Shown piece after piece: positions 16,812 to 24,788 of a stretch of DNA of 40,936 bases. The DNA comes from an uncultured Flavobacteriaceae bacterium. GTDB taxonomy: Bacteria; Bacteroidota; Bacteroidia; Flavobacteriales; Flavobacteriaceae. Every line of letters starts with the position of its first letter. The stretch's first letter is position 1. The position numbers and the translations under genes are program-made. The notes below the pieces were generated by a model. It was not told the origin of the DNA and did not search any database. It worked only from the letters and a program-made list of their open reading frames with translations. Location of the stretch: assembly GCA_938010765.1 (NCBI GenBank), contig CALLVX010000063.1:1-40936 (forward strand), given 5' to 3'.

Positions 16812-17936
16812 ATGAATCGTTTTGAAGTAATTATTGTGGGAGGTGGCCTGGCGGGGCTCACTTCAGCAATCCATTTGGCACTGAAGGGGCGATCGGTATG
16901 CTTGTTTGAAAAAGAGGCGTACCCACACCACAAGGTTTGTGGGGAGTATATATCTAATGAAATCGTTCCGTATTTGCAGCATTTAGGTATTTTTTTAGAG
17001 GCGAATGGAGCAAAAACGATCAATATCTTGGAGTTGAGCACGGTAAAGGGAGAATCGTTACGGCTAGAACTTCCCTTGGGGGGGAAGGGTATCAGTCGCT
17101 ATGCCTTTGATCATCTTTTATTCGAAAGGGCAAAAGCGCTAGGGGTTGCTTTTGTTTTTCAAACCGTTCGCTTCATAAACTATCAGGAAAATACATTTCA
17201 AGTTGGCACAAACAAAAGTGTTTATTCGGCTCAGGCGGTCATTGGGTCTTATGGGAAGCGTGATTTGTTGGATAAGCGGCTGAAACGGTCATTTATGCAA
17301 AAAAAATCAACTTGGCTAGGGGTCAAATGCCACTATGTCTACGATGATTTTCCCGAAGATGAAGTTGCCCTACATAATTTTGTTGGGGGATACGGGGGGC
17401 TTTCCAAGACAGAGACCAATGCGGTGAATTTTTGCTATTTGGCCTCTTATGAAACTTTTAAGCGTTATAAAAATATTCATCAATTCAACAAGGAAGTAGT
17501 TTCACGAAACCCATTTTTGGGTTCCTTTTTAGAAAAGGCAATACCTATTTTTGACGAACCCATGACAATTGCCCAAATTTCTTTTGACCGCAAAGAAGTC
17601 GTTGAGAACCATATATTGATGTGTGGTGATGCGGCCGGGCTCATTCATCCGCTTTGTGGAAACGGTATGGCGATGGCGATTCATAGTGCCAAAATCGCTA
17701 CTGAACTATTGATCCGTTATTTTCAAGAGGAGGGTTTTGATCGAATACTGCTAGAAAAAGAATATCGCAAGCAATGGAATTCGGCTTTTGCCAATCGGCT
17801 GCGAACTGGGAAATACTTGCAGTCGCTTTTATTGAGCGAATCGTTTTCAAGGGTCGCCATGACGACCGCGGCCAGGTCTTCCTGGTTGCTTCGGAAGTTG
17901 GTAACGCAAACCCACGGTAAACCAATCGTATGTTAG
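16812..17936 (+). CDS. FAD-dependent oxidoreductase/hydroxylase of the polyketide cluster
   Basis: This 374-residue flavoprotein has the N-terminal Rossmann motif VIIVGGGLAGLTSAIHLALKG, the substrate-pocket segment HHKVCGEYISNEI typical of geranylgeranyl-reductase/aromatic-hydroxylase relatives, and the second FAD motif CGDAAGLIHPLCGNGMAMA. The family hydroxylates or reduces lipophilic rings and chains. In Streptomyces griseus the srs operon pairs a type III PKS with a methyltransferase and a flavoprotein hydroxylase, and this triplet has the same composition. Ring hydroxylation of an alkylresorcinol is thus a reasonable guess, not a proof. Its last 7 bases overlap the start of the methyltransferase gene. 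Confidence 0.87.
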   Translation: MNRFEVIIVGGGLAGLTSAIHLALKGRSVCLFEKEAYPHHKVCGEYISNEIVPYLQHLGIFLEANGAKTINILELSTVKGESLRLELPLGGKGISRYAFDHLLFERAKALGVAFVFQTVRFINYQENTFQVGTNKSVYSAQAVIGSYGKRDLLDKRLKRSFMQKKSTWLGVKCHYVYDDFPEDEVALHNFVGGYGGLSKTETNAVNFCYLASYETFKRYKNIHQFNKEVVSRNPFLGSFLEKAIPIFDEPMTIAQISFDRKEVVENHILMCGDAAGLIHPLCGNGMAMAIHSAKIATELLIRYFQEEGFDRILLEKEYRKQWNSAFANRLRTGKYLQSLLLSESFSRVAMTTAARSSWLLRKLVTQTHGKPIVC

Positions 17937-18655
17937 CAGATTTTCGCATTCGAAGTAATGACCCTGAGCTAATGGATAATTTTCTAGGGGATGCTACGGC
18001 GCTACAGCGGGTGTTAGACGATATCAACAATGTGAATAGAATTCTCGGGGGAAATAGCATTACTGTGAACATGGTAGCCCGTTTAATAGAGCAAAACCCA
18101 CAAGAAACCTATACTATAATCGATGTTGGCTGTGCCGATGGCACCATGTTGAGGGCGATTGCCGACCATTGTAGAACAGAAGATATCAAAACAGAGCTGA
18201 TAGGAATCGATTTAAACACCGATGCCCTTGCCTTGGCAAAAAAAGAATCGTTCGATTATCCTGAAATTCGTTTTTTGGAACAAGATGTGCTAAGGCTAGA
18301 AACGTTCGATTTGAATTGTGACATTCTCACTACTACTTTGATGACACACCATTTTACAGATTCTCAACTAGATGTGTTGTTGCCGCAATTTGTACGCCTC
18401 GCAAATATAGGGGTGATTATCAATGATCTTCATAGGAGTTGCATTGCGTTTTTTCTGTTCAAATTGTTTAGTTTGTTCTTTATCCGAACAGAAACAGCTA
18501 AAATTGATGGGTTGATATCGATTAGAAAGGGGTTTAAAAAGAAAGATTTAGAACATCTATCCACACGATTGCCACAGATGTACCATTATATTAAATGGAA
18601 ATGGGCGTTTCGATACGTATGGATGATGGAGCCAAAGCGACCAAGTACTATATGA
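17930..18655 (+). CDS. Class I SAM-dependent methyltransferase of the polyketide cluster
   Basis: The 241-residue protein has SAM-binding motif I IIDVGCADGTMLRAIADHC and the acidic strand-2 end LIGIDLN, followed by FLEQDVLRLETFD and ILTTTLMTHHFTD. The middle segment GVIINDLHRSCIAFFLFKLF, with its hydrophobic helix, is typical of methyltransferases that act on lipid quinones or phenolic lipids next to flavoprotein monooxygenases. It overlaps the flavoprotein gene by 7 bases. Its TGA stop overlaps the ATG of the polyketide synthase as ATGA, so expression is probably coupled. Substrate is inferred from neighbours. Confidence 0.87.
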   Translation: MLADFRIRSNDPELMDNFLGDATALQRVLDDINNVNRILGGNSITVNMVARLIEQNPQETYTIIDVGCADGTMLRAIADHCRTEDIKTELIGIDLNTDALALAKKESFDYPEIRFLEQDVLRLETFDLNCDILTTTLMTHHFTDSQLDVLLPQFVRLANIGVIINDLHRSCIAFFLFKLFSLFFIRTETAKIDGLISIRKGFKKKDLEHLSTRLPQMYHYIKWKWAFRYVWMMEPKRPSTI

Positions 18656-19707
18656 ACCAGATACACATAGTGGCAGCGGCCAAGCAATTGCCGAAATACA
18701 GTCGGGAAACAAAAGACATTATTCCTTTTGTTTCGCTTTGGCTTGCCGATCAAGATGCTCGGTTTCGACGTAAGGTGGTCAAAATATTCGAAGGTGCCGC
18801 TGTTGATAAGCGGTATAGTATCATGGATCCGGAGGAAGTATTTCTGGCCACTTCTTTTGAGGACAAAAACCGTATTTATATACGGGAAGTAAAAGAGTTG
18901 GGAACAAAAGTGCTGCAAAATGCGCTAACAAAATCAGATTGGGAAGCAAGCTCTATTGATTTCCTGATTACCGTAAGTTGCACCGGTATAATGATTCCAT
19001 CTTTGGACGCCTATCTAATCAATTCAATGGGATTACGACAAGATGTGGTGCGTCTACCCGTTACGGAAATGGGTTGCGCCGCCGGAATATCTGGTTTGAT
19101 ATATGCCCAGAACTTTTTAAAGGCGCATCCCGGAAAGCGAGCGGCCGTCGTAGCTGTTGAAAGTCCTACGGCTACTTTTCAGCTAAATGACTATTCGATG
19201 GCGAATATGGTCAGTGCCGCTATTTTTGGGGATGGGGCCGCCTGTGTATTGCTTTCTTCGGAAGAAAATGCAAAGGGACCTAAAGTAATAGGGAGTGAAA
19301 TGTATCACTTTAAGGAAACCACCCATTTAATGGGCTTTGATTTGACGAATTTCGGGCTTAAAATGATATTAGATCCCGATGTTCCTAAAGCAATTTCAAA
19401 ACACTTCCCTGATATTATACATCCCTTTTTGGCAAGACACGGTACTGAAATCGATGCGGTAGACCATTTGGTATTTCACCCGGGAGGCAAAAAAATAGTG
19501 CAAACAGTAGAAGAGTTGTTCGGAAAGTTGGGCAAGAACATTGATGATACGCGAGAAGTACTACGTTTGTATGGTAATATGAGTAGTGCAACGGTCTTGT
19601 ATGTGCTCGAACGTTTTATGGATAAAGATATTAAAGCAGGGGAACAAGGGTTACTATTGAGTTTTGGTCCTGGTTTTTCTGCGCAAAGGGTTTTGCTGGA
19701 ATGGTGA
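18652..19707 (+). CDS. Type III polyketide synthase (chalcone/stilbene synthase family)
   Basis: This 351-residue ketosynthase condenses an acyl starter with malonyl units to make alkylresorcinols, alkylpyrones or related rings. The catalytic triad is complete: Cys142 in VTEMGCAAGI, His276 in LVFHPGGKK and Asn309 in LYGNMSSAT. The C-terminal GFGPG-type loop reads LSFGPGFSAQ. The start at 18652 is chosen because it overlaps the methyltransferase stop (ATGA) and gives a normal N-terminus (MNQIHIVAAAKQLP). An in-frame ATG at 18595 would overlap that gene by 61 bases. The flanking ketosynthase, dehydratase, reductase and ACP suggest that its starter is a dedicated acyl-ACP, which is inferred. Confidence 0.95.
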   Translation: MNQIHIVAAAKQLPKYSRETKDIIPFVSLWLADQDARFRRKVVKIFEGAAVDKRYSIMDPEEVFLATSFEDKNRIYIREVKELGTKVLQNALTKSDWEASSIDFLITVSCTGIMIPSLDAYLINSMGLRQDVVRLPVTEMGCAAGISGLIYAQNFLKAHPGKRAAVVAVESPTATFQLNDYSMANMVSAAIFGDGAACVLLSSEENAKGPKVIGSEMYHFKETTHLMGFDLTNFGLKMILDPDVPKAISKHFPDIIHPFLARHGTEIDAVDHLVFHPGGKKIVQTVEELFGKLGKNIDDTREVLRLYGNMSSATVLYVLERFMDKDIKAGEQGLLLSFGPGFSAQRVLLEW

Positions 19708-19777
19708 TGATTCATAAAGTTTCAAGTTCAAGGGTCATGTTCAAATTAAGGAACATTAGGTGTAACTAAAATCAAAA

Positions 19778-20563
19778 ATGGGGCGAATAAATAAAATAGC
19801 GTTGGTATTGGGTGGTAGCAGTGGCCTTGGTTTGGCAACCGCTAAAAAACTAGCAAGGCACGGGTATGATATTTATATTATTCATAGGGATAGAAGAGTT
19901 GATTTAGAGCGTATTGAAAATAATTTTCAAGAAATTACTTCAATAGGCGTCTCTGTGCGTTCTTTCAATATAGATGCTACGAATACTTTAAAACGGGCGG
20001 CACTACTAACAGAATTACAAGATATTTTAACACCGGATTCAAAAATAAATGTGTTGGTGCACAGTCTGGCAAAAGGAAGTCTTAAGCCAATGATTTCTGA
20101 GGAGATGCCCGAACTGACAGCGCCTGATTTTCAGCTTACCTTAGAGGCGATGGCGGTAAGTTTGTTTGAATGGACCAAAGCCTTGGTCGATGCCGATCTC
20201 TTTGCTGCCGACACCCGTATCATAGCCTTTACAAGTGAAGGAAATACAAAAACTTGGGCAAATTATGCAGCAGTTTCCGCTGCCAAGGCTGCTTTGGAAG
20301 CAATTAGTCGAAATATTGCCTTGGAATTTGCCCCTTTGGGTATTAAATGTAACTGCCTGCAGGCGGGGATAACCAATACGGCCTCTTTTCAAAAGATACC
20401 AGGACATAAAGTTTTAAAACAAAATGCACTAGAACGAAATCCAAACGGTAGGCTTACCACCCCTGAAGATGTAGCGAATGCTGCCTACTTACTTACGACG
20501 CCAGAGGCGAAATGGATAACGGGAACGGTATTAAAAGTGGATGGTGGAGAGAGTTTGCGGTAA
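19778..20563 (+). CDS. SDR with the enoyl-ACP reductase active-site spacing
   Basis: The 261-residue short-chain dehydrogenase has the NAD(P) motif GGSSGLG at residues 12-18 and ends with ITGTVLKVDGG. Its active site is Tyr163 and Lys170 with six residues between them (YAAVSAAK). This Y-x6-K spacing is that of FabI/FabL enoyl-ACP reductases; classical ketoreductases have Y-x3-K. LVHSLAKG also resembles the FabI strand VHSIA. It therefore probably reduces enoyl-ACP during synthesis of the polyketide starter chain, although a ketoreductase role is not excluded. It lies 70 bases after the polyketide synthase, in a likely common transcript. Confidence 0.88.
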   Translation: MGRINKIALVLGGSSGLGLATAKKLARHGYDIYIIHRDRRVDLERIENNFQEITSIGVSVRSFNIDATNTLKRAALLTELQDILTPDSKINVLVHSLAKGSLKPMISEEMPELTAPDFQLTLEAMAVSLFEWTKALVDADLFAADTRIIAFTSEGNTKTWANYAAVSAAKAALEAISRNIALEFAPLGIKCNCLQAGITNTASFQKIPGHKVLKQNALERNPNGRLTTPEDVANAAYLLTTPEAKWITGTVLKVDGGESLR

Positions 20564-20569
20564 ACAGTA

Positions 20570-20842
20570 ATCAAATTACAATGAGCAATTAGCAATAAAG
20601 GGAGAATACAAATAGTAAGCAGTTAGCAGTAAAGTTCACTAAACAATTTTTGTCCTTGAACTTGACGCTTGTGCTTACACTTAATAAATGAAGTATGGCA
20701 TAAACGGTCAACTCTAATCAGAGAAGAACAAAACAGTTAACGATAAAGGGAGAATACGAATAGTAACAAATATTCAGTGAGCAGTGAAGTTCACTCAACA
20801 ATTTATGAATTTGAACTTGACACTTGCGCTTGAACTTAACAT
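20570..20842 (+). repeat. Imperfect tandem duplication upstream of the dehydratase gene
   Basis: Two units of about 150 bases lie in tandem. ATAAAGGGAGAATAC occurs at 20595-20609 and 20743-20757. AGTTCACT, ACAATTT and GAACTTGACnCTTG follow in the same order in both. The first unit ends with ATGAAGTATGGCATAAAC at 20688 and the second with the dehydratase start ATGAACTATAGCCATATC at 20843. The first copy's frame stops after nine codons. The region also has AAGTTCA-type sequence seen in other gaps of this window. Confidence 0.7.
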
Positions 20843-21289
20843 ATGAACTATAGCCATATCATAGCCCAATTGCCCTATAGCGAACCATTCTTGTTTGTAG
20901 ATGCATTGCAAGAGGTAAGCAAGGAAGGTATAAAGGGGAGTTATACCTTTTCAAAGGATTTGGACTTTTATCGGGGGCATTTTAAGGAAAACCCGGTAAC
21001 ACCTGGTGTGCTACTAACAGAATGCTGTGCGCAGATCGGATTGGTATGCTTGGGGATTCACCTAATGGCAACGTCTGATTTGAGTAATTTGCAAATAGGG
21101 TTTAGTAGTTCTGAAATGGAATTTTTACTACCGGTATACCCTGGTGAAAAGGTGCGGGTGCGTTCTGAGAAGATCTATTTTCGTTTCAATAAATTAAAAT
21201 GTAAGGTGCAGTTGTATAATGAGGTAGGGGAATTAGTCTGTAAAGGGGTGTTGTCTGGAATGTTTAAAATTACCGAAGATGGCGCATAG
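20843..21289 (+). CDS. FabZ-like 3-hydroxyacyl-ACP dehydratase of the polyketide cluster
   Basis: This 148-residue hotdog-fold protein has the catalytic pair His46 and Glu60 with the FabZ spacing (FYRGHFKENPVTPGVLLTE). It also has the start IIAQLPYSEPFLFVD, where FabZ normally has LPHRYPFLLVD. It dehydrates 3-hydroxyacyl-ACP. It is not a housekeeping FabZ in typical context, because the ketosynthase begins inside its last codons (11-base overlap) and the acyl carrier protein follows. A dedicated role in starter-chain assembly for the type III synthase is inferred. The upstream gap carries a tandem copy of its start region. Confidence 0.92.
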   Translation: MNYSHIIAQLPYSEPFLFVDALQEVSKEGIKGSYTFSKDLDFYRGHFKENPVTPGVLLTECCAQIGLVCLGIHLMATSDLSNLQIGFSSSEMEFLLPVYPGEKVRVRSEKIYFRFNKLKCKVQLYNEVGELVCKGVLSGMFKITEDGA

Positions 21290-22553
21290 GGTCGTAATTA
21301 CTGGGCTAGGTGTTTGTGCACCAAACGGAGTAGGGCTTGAAGATTTTACCCATTCCCTTCAAAATGGTATCAGCGGCATTCGGTTTCAGTCCCGATTGAA
21401 ACAATTACAATTTTCTTGTCAAATAGCCGGGGAACCTTTGATTAAAGACCATCTATTACAACAGTATTTTACTCCCTTGCAACTGCGCGGGCTCAACGCT
21501 AGTGGTTTGGTGTACGGGGTCATCGCCGGAATGGATGCTTGGAAGGATGCCAATTTACCCATTGCGGCCAAGGATCATCCCGACTGGGATAGTGGTATCA
21601 TTTTCGGTACGGGTATTTTGGGTGCCGACAAATTCAGGGAGTCGATTTATGCTATTGATGCCGGAAATACACGCCGGTTAGGGAGTACTTCGGTGATGCA
21701 GGTAATGGCCAGTGGTATTAGTGCTTATCTGGGCGGAATGTTGGGAACGGGCAATCAGGTGACCACCAATTCTTCGGCCTGCACTACAGGAACGGAAGGG
21801 GTTTTAATGGCGTATGAACGCATTAAGGCGGGAAGTTCAAAACGCATGTTGACAGGGAGTTGTAGTGATAGTGGTCCTTATATTTGGGCGGGATTTGACA
21901 GCATGCGCATCTTACCGAGAAATTACAATGAGAATCCGGCTGCGGCCAGCAGGCCCATGAGTGCTACTGCGGCAGGGTTTGTGCCAGGAAGTGGGGCAGG
22001 GGCACTGGTACTCGAATCCTTGGACAGTGCTTTGAAACGCGGAGCTACCATCTACGCGGAGGTGTTAGGAGGGGCCGTAAACAGTGGGGGGCAGCGGGGA
22101 TCGGGAAGCATGACCGCACCCAATAGCGAAGCAGTGGTACGTTGTATTAAGGAAGCTGTACAGGCATCGGGTATTCATGCCTCGGACATAGATACCGTAA
22201 ACGGCCACCTGACCGCAACCAGTAAAGACGCCCTCGAAATATTCAATTGGAGTAAGGCCCTGGTCGGTGGTGGAACCGATTTTCCTTATATCAACGGTTT
22301 TAAAGGATTGTTCGGGCATTGTCTGGCAGCGGCAGGAAGTATTGAATGTGTCGGATCTGTATTGCAAATTGCAAAGGGACAGGTATTCGGCAACCTGAAC
22401 TGCGAAGACCTTCATCCCGCAATAGCAGAAGAGGTAGATCCAACAAAAATTCCAAGAAAAACTATCCTACATCAACCTAAAATTTTAGCGAAAGCAAGTT
22501 TTGGCTTTGGTGATGTAAATGCTTGTGTTATTTTTAGCGAGTTTAACGATTGA
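21279..22553 (+). CDS. Beta-ketoacyl-ACP synthase (KAS II-like) of the polyketide cluster
   Basis: This 424-residue condensing enzyme has the complete Cys-His-His triad: Cys168 in NSSACTTGTEG, His310 in DTVNGHLTATSKDALE and His347 in FKGLFGHCLAAAGSIE. The first histidine motif differs from the common NAHGTSTPxxD form (NGHLTATSKD), which marks it as a specialised branch and not FabF. It elongates acyl-ACP. The gene overlaps the dehydratase by 11 bases and the ACP gene follows after 50 bases. No malonyl transferase or chain-length-factor partner is present, so it probably works as a homodimer with housekeeping malonyl-ACP supply. Confidence 0.93.
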   Translation: MAHRVVITGLGVCAPNGVGLEDFTHSLQNGISGIRFQSRLKQLQFSCQIAGEPLIKDHLLQQYFTPLQLRGLNASGLVYGVIAGMDAWKDANLPIAAKDHPDWDSGIIFGTGILGADKFRESIYAIDAGNTRRLGSTSVMQVMASGISAYLGGMLGTGNQVTTNSSACTTGTEGVLMAYERIKAGSSKRMLTGSCSDSGPYIWAGFDSMRILPRNYNENPAAASRPMSATAAGFVPGSGAGALVLESLDSALKRGATIYAEVLGGAVNSGGQRGSGSMTAPNSEAVVRCIKEAVQASGIHASDIDTVNGHLTATSKDALEIFNWSKALVGGGTDFPYINGFKGLFGHCLAAAGSIECVGSVLQIAKGQVFGNLNCEDLHPAIAEEVDPTKIPRKTILHQPKILAKASFGFGDVNACVIFSEFND

Positions 22554-22603
22554 TATTTTAATTACACCACAAACCACCTATCATTACCTTTAGATCGTAT
22601 TTT

Positions 22604-22861
22604 ATGACCGAAGCGGCCCACTATCAAAAACTCAAAGAAATCGTTGCCATATACCTTCCCGAAGATGTTTCGGTTGATGCAATAACCCAAGAGAGCCATT
22701 TTATCAATGAGCTAAATATCAATTCGGCCAATCTGGTCGATATCGTATTAGATGTGGAAGATGCCTTTGATATCACCTTGGAAAACGAGGATATGGACCA
22801 AATGGAGACGGTACAAGATGCCTTGGGTATCATTGACATCAAACTTGCCAAAGAATCATGA
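22604..22861 (+). CDS. Acyl carrier protein of the polyketide cluster
   Basis: This is an acidic 85-residue carrier protein. The phosphopantetheine site is Ser41 in ELNINSANLVDIVLDVEDAF, where housekeeping ACPs have DSL; here it reads NSA. The helix after the serine and the EDAFDITLENEDMDQMETVQDAL tail are standard. It probably carries the acyl chain made by the adjacent ketosynthase, dehydratase and reductase and delivers it to the type III synthase. Its stop overlaps a following ATG as ATGA. Confidence 0.93.
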   Translation: MTEAAHYQKLKEIVAIYLPEDVSVDAITQESHFINELNINSANLVDIVLDVEDAFDITLENEDMDQMETVQDALGIIDIKLAKES

Positions 22862-23028
22862 TCCGTACCGAACTACGCAGAAATTGGCTGTTATTAGGCA
22901 GAAGAAGGGCTTCCCTTGTTGGCTGTGGAATAGGTTGTGTAGTGGAAAGTGGTTTTTTCAAAATAGTGGTGCCCTGGCTTGGAGGTGGGCATTATTGGGA
23001 ACGGCCTCCCTTTTTACATTTATTTTAG
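22858..23028 (+). CDS. Possible small ORF coupled to the ACP gene
   Basis: An ATG overlapping the ACP stop (ATGA) opens a 56-codon frame starting MIRTELRRNWLLLGRRRASL and ending at 23028. It is basic at first and partly hydrophobic. A second frame across the same DNA ends with a segment that looks like a membrane helix (LAWRWALLGTASLFTFILGVV, stop near 23039). It is thus unclear which frame, if any, is translated, or whether a frameshift has broken a small membrane-protein gene. No family is recognised. Confidence 0.3.
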   Translation: MIRTELRRNWLLLGRRRASLVGCGIGCVVESGFFKIVVPWLGGGHYWERPPFLHLF

Positions 23029-23090
23029 GTGTAGTATGATTAATCAAATCCGCATTTTAGGGGAACAATTAAAGCAATCGAAACATACCA

Positions 23091-23516
23091 ATGACTGAGT
23101 TTTTTTCATGGGCAAAGGTCCAATTGCAAGTAGATAAGAAATTAATTTTAACCTATTGCGTTGTCTATTTTTCTTGGGGGATGTTGATGGATTGGTTCGG
23201 CACCCAGGTTGAAATTGCACGCTTCACCTATTGGTGGCAAGTTATTAGCTGTTACATCTTGTATATGGTGCCCATTTCCCTTTTGTTGCGAAAGCTTCCC
23301 TTTCATGCGCAATATGCCTATGGCCTAGTTGCCATGGGAGCTCTAGAGTTTGGCGGTTACGCACTGCAATCGTCTTATGCATACCCCGATAATCTACTAG
23401 ATCAATTTTTTAATATCCGAAATTTTAGCCTAGGAATGGCCTTGTTCTTCGCACTCTATTTCCCCTTGGGCAATTGGGGCGTTGGGAAGATTTACAAAGG
23501 GTTGTTTAAGAGGTAA
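23091..23516 (+). CDS. Small integral membrane protein at the end of the polyketide cluster
   Basis: The 141-residue protein has about four hydrophobic segments: LILTYCVVYFSWGMLM, YWWQVISCYILYMVPISLLL, YAYGLVAMGALEFGGYAL and FSLGMALFFALYFPLGNWGV. No known family is recognised by eye. It is on the same strand as the ACP gene, 229 bases downstream, with only a doubtful small ORF between. It probably belongs to the cluster transcript and could act in handling or placing the lipid product in the membrane. That role is a guess. Confidence 0.75.
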   Translation: MTEFFSWAKVQLQVDKKLILTYCVVYFSWGMLMDWFGTQVEIARFTYWWQVISCYILYMVPISLLLRKLPFHAQYAYGLVAMGALEFGGYALQSSYAYPDNLLDQFFNIRNFSLGMALFFALYFPLGNWGVGKIYKGLFKR

Positions 23517-23518
23517 GC

Positions 23519-23781
23519 GAAGCGACAAGTTCAAGCGCAAGTTCAAAAGGTCGGAGGTTTGAGGTACGATTTAGGTGATAGCTGCTTGGTGAAACAGTCG
23601 TAAATCACCAACTAATTACTTAGTACTAACTACTGTTTACTTAGTACTGTTTACTCCCCCTTAAGTTCAAGCATAAGAATCAAGTTCAAAGGTCGGATGT
23701 TTGATGCACGATGTTTGTAAGGTGCAAGTGCAAAACGACAAATAGATTATCTAGTACTGTTTACTGATTCCTTACTAACGA
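23519..23781. repeat. Intergenic repeat family with TACTGTTTACT boxes
   Basis: The gap holds AAGTTCAAG runs and three exact copies of TACTGTTTACT (23631-23641, 23645-23655, 23755-23765). More copies are at 27733-27743 and 27898-27908. Related AAGTTCAAG sequence occurs near 19722, 20817 and 27627. No coding potential is seen. Confidence 0.6.
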
Positions 23782-24726
23782 CTACTGTTCGCTCTTATCC
23801 TTGATCACCAACGAAGCAACTACACCGCCGATCAAAGAAACGGAGATAACGACGAGCGATACCCATTCTGGCAATTCGATTTGATGGGAAAACAGCATTT
23901 TTAATCCAACAAAAGCAAGAATTACTACCAGACTATAGTTGATATACCGGAATTTTTCTAGCATACGGGACACCAAGAAATACATAGAACGCAGGCCGAG
24001 AATGGCCAAAATATTAGAGCTGAAAACAATGAACGGATCCGCGGTAATCGCTAAAATTGCGGGAATGCTGTCTAAAGCGAAAAGAATATCGGTGAGCTCA
24101 ATGATTACCAGGGCGATGAATAAGGGCGTAGCGGCCTTGATTCCCATTCGCTTAACAAAAAAATCGTTCCCATGAATGGTACCTGTAATCGGGTATATCT
24201 TTTTCACCTGTCGAAACACAAAGGACTTTTTAGGGTCGAAATCGTCGTCTTCCCCTTTCAACATTTTAAAGGCCGTCCATAATAGAAATACTCCAAATAC
24301 GTAAATGATCCAATCGAATTTATTGATCAAGGCCACCCCGAACAAAATGGTGAGACCACGAAATACAATAGCCCCTAAAATACCCCAGAACAATACCCGA
24401 TGTTGGTATAAGGCCGGAATTTTAAAAGAAGAAAAGATGACGGCAATAACGAACACATTGTCGATACTCAGGGAGAGTTCGATCAAATACCCCGTAATAT
24501 ACTTGAGAACGGCATTATTGGGTGTTAGTGCAGTGGGATTGTCGACCATGCCGTTGGCAAATAACCAATAAATGACACCGCTAAAGGCAAGGGCGATACT
24601 CACCCAAATTGCAGTCCATACACTGGCTTCTTTGGTTTTAATGACATGTTCCTCCTTATTGAATACACCCAAATCCAACGCCAGGAAGACCAACACAAGG
24701 CTTATAAAAAGAATCCACACCCACAT
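23782..24726 (-). CDS. TerC-family membrane protein (Alx-like)
   Basis: The 314-residue polytopic protein has about nine membrane helices and the two hallmark acidic motifs of the TerC family, ELSLSIDNVFVIAVIFSSFKIP and ELTDILFALDSIPAIL. A charged loop follows the central helices (KGEDDDFDPKKSF). The length and the N-terminal WILFISLVLVFLALDLGVF match the Alx branch. Alx-type proteins are linked to manganese export and to tellurite or alkaline response; the ion here is not provable. It is transcribed alone on the minus strand. A second, shorter TerC paralogue lies at 28115-28882. Confidence 0.95.
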   Translation of the reverse strand: MWVWILFISLVLVFLALDLGVFNKEEHVIKTKEASVWTAIWVSIALAFSGVIYWLFANGMVDNPTALTPNNAVLKYITGYLIELSLSIDNVFVIAVIFSSFKIPALYQHRVLFWGILGAIVFRGLTILFGVALINKFDWIIYVFGVFLLWTAFKMLKGEDDDFDPKKSFVFRQVKKIYPITGTIHGNDFFVKRMGIKAATPLFIALVIIELTDILFALDSIPAILAITADPFIVFSSNILAILGLRSMYFLVSRMLEKFRYINYSLVVILAFVGLKMLFSHQIELPEWVSLVVISVSLIGGVVASLVIKDKSEQ

Positions 24727-24788
24727 ACGATGTATTTTTAGGGAGCGAAGTTACTACTAAATGCAGATTCTTAAGAGAGAGTAGGGTA

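Noticed and set aside
18595..18651. Earlier ATG for the type III polyketide synthase
   Set aside because: It would overlap the methyltransferase by 61 bases; the ATGA overlap at 18652 gives a normal family start.
20595..20840. Possible CRISPR-like array in the gap before the dehydratase gene
   Set aside because: There are only two imperfect units with no constant repeat-spacer spacing and no cas genes nearby.
23036..23098. A 20-codon ORF just before the membrane protein gene
   Set aside because: Too short, with no signal or conserved feature; more likely chance despite its overlap with the next start.
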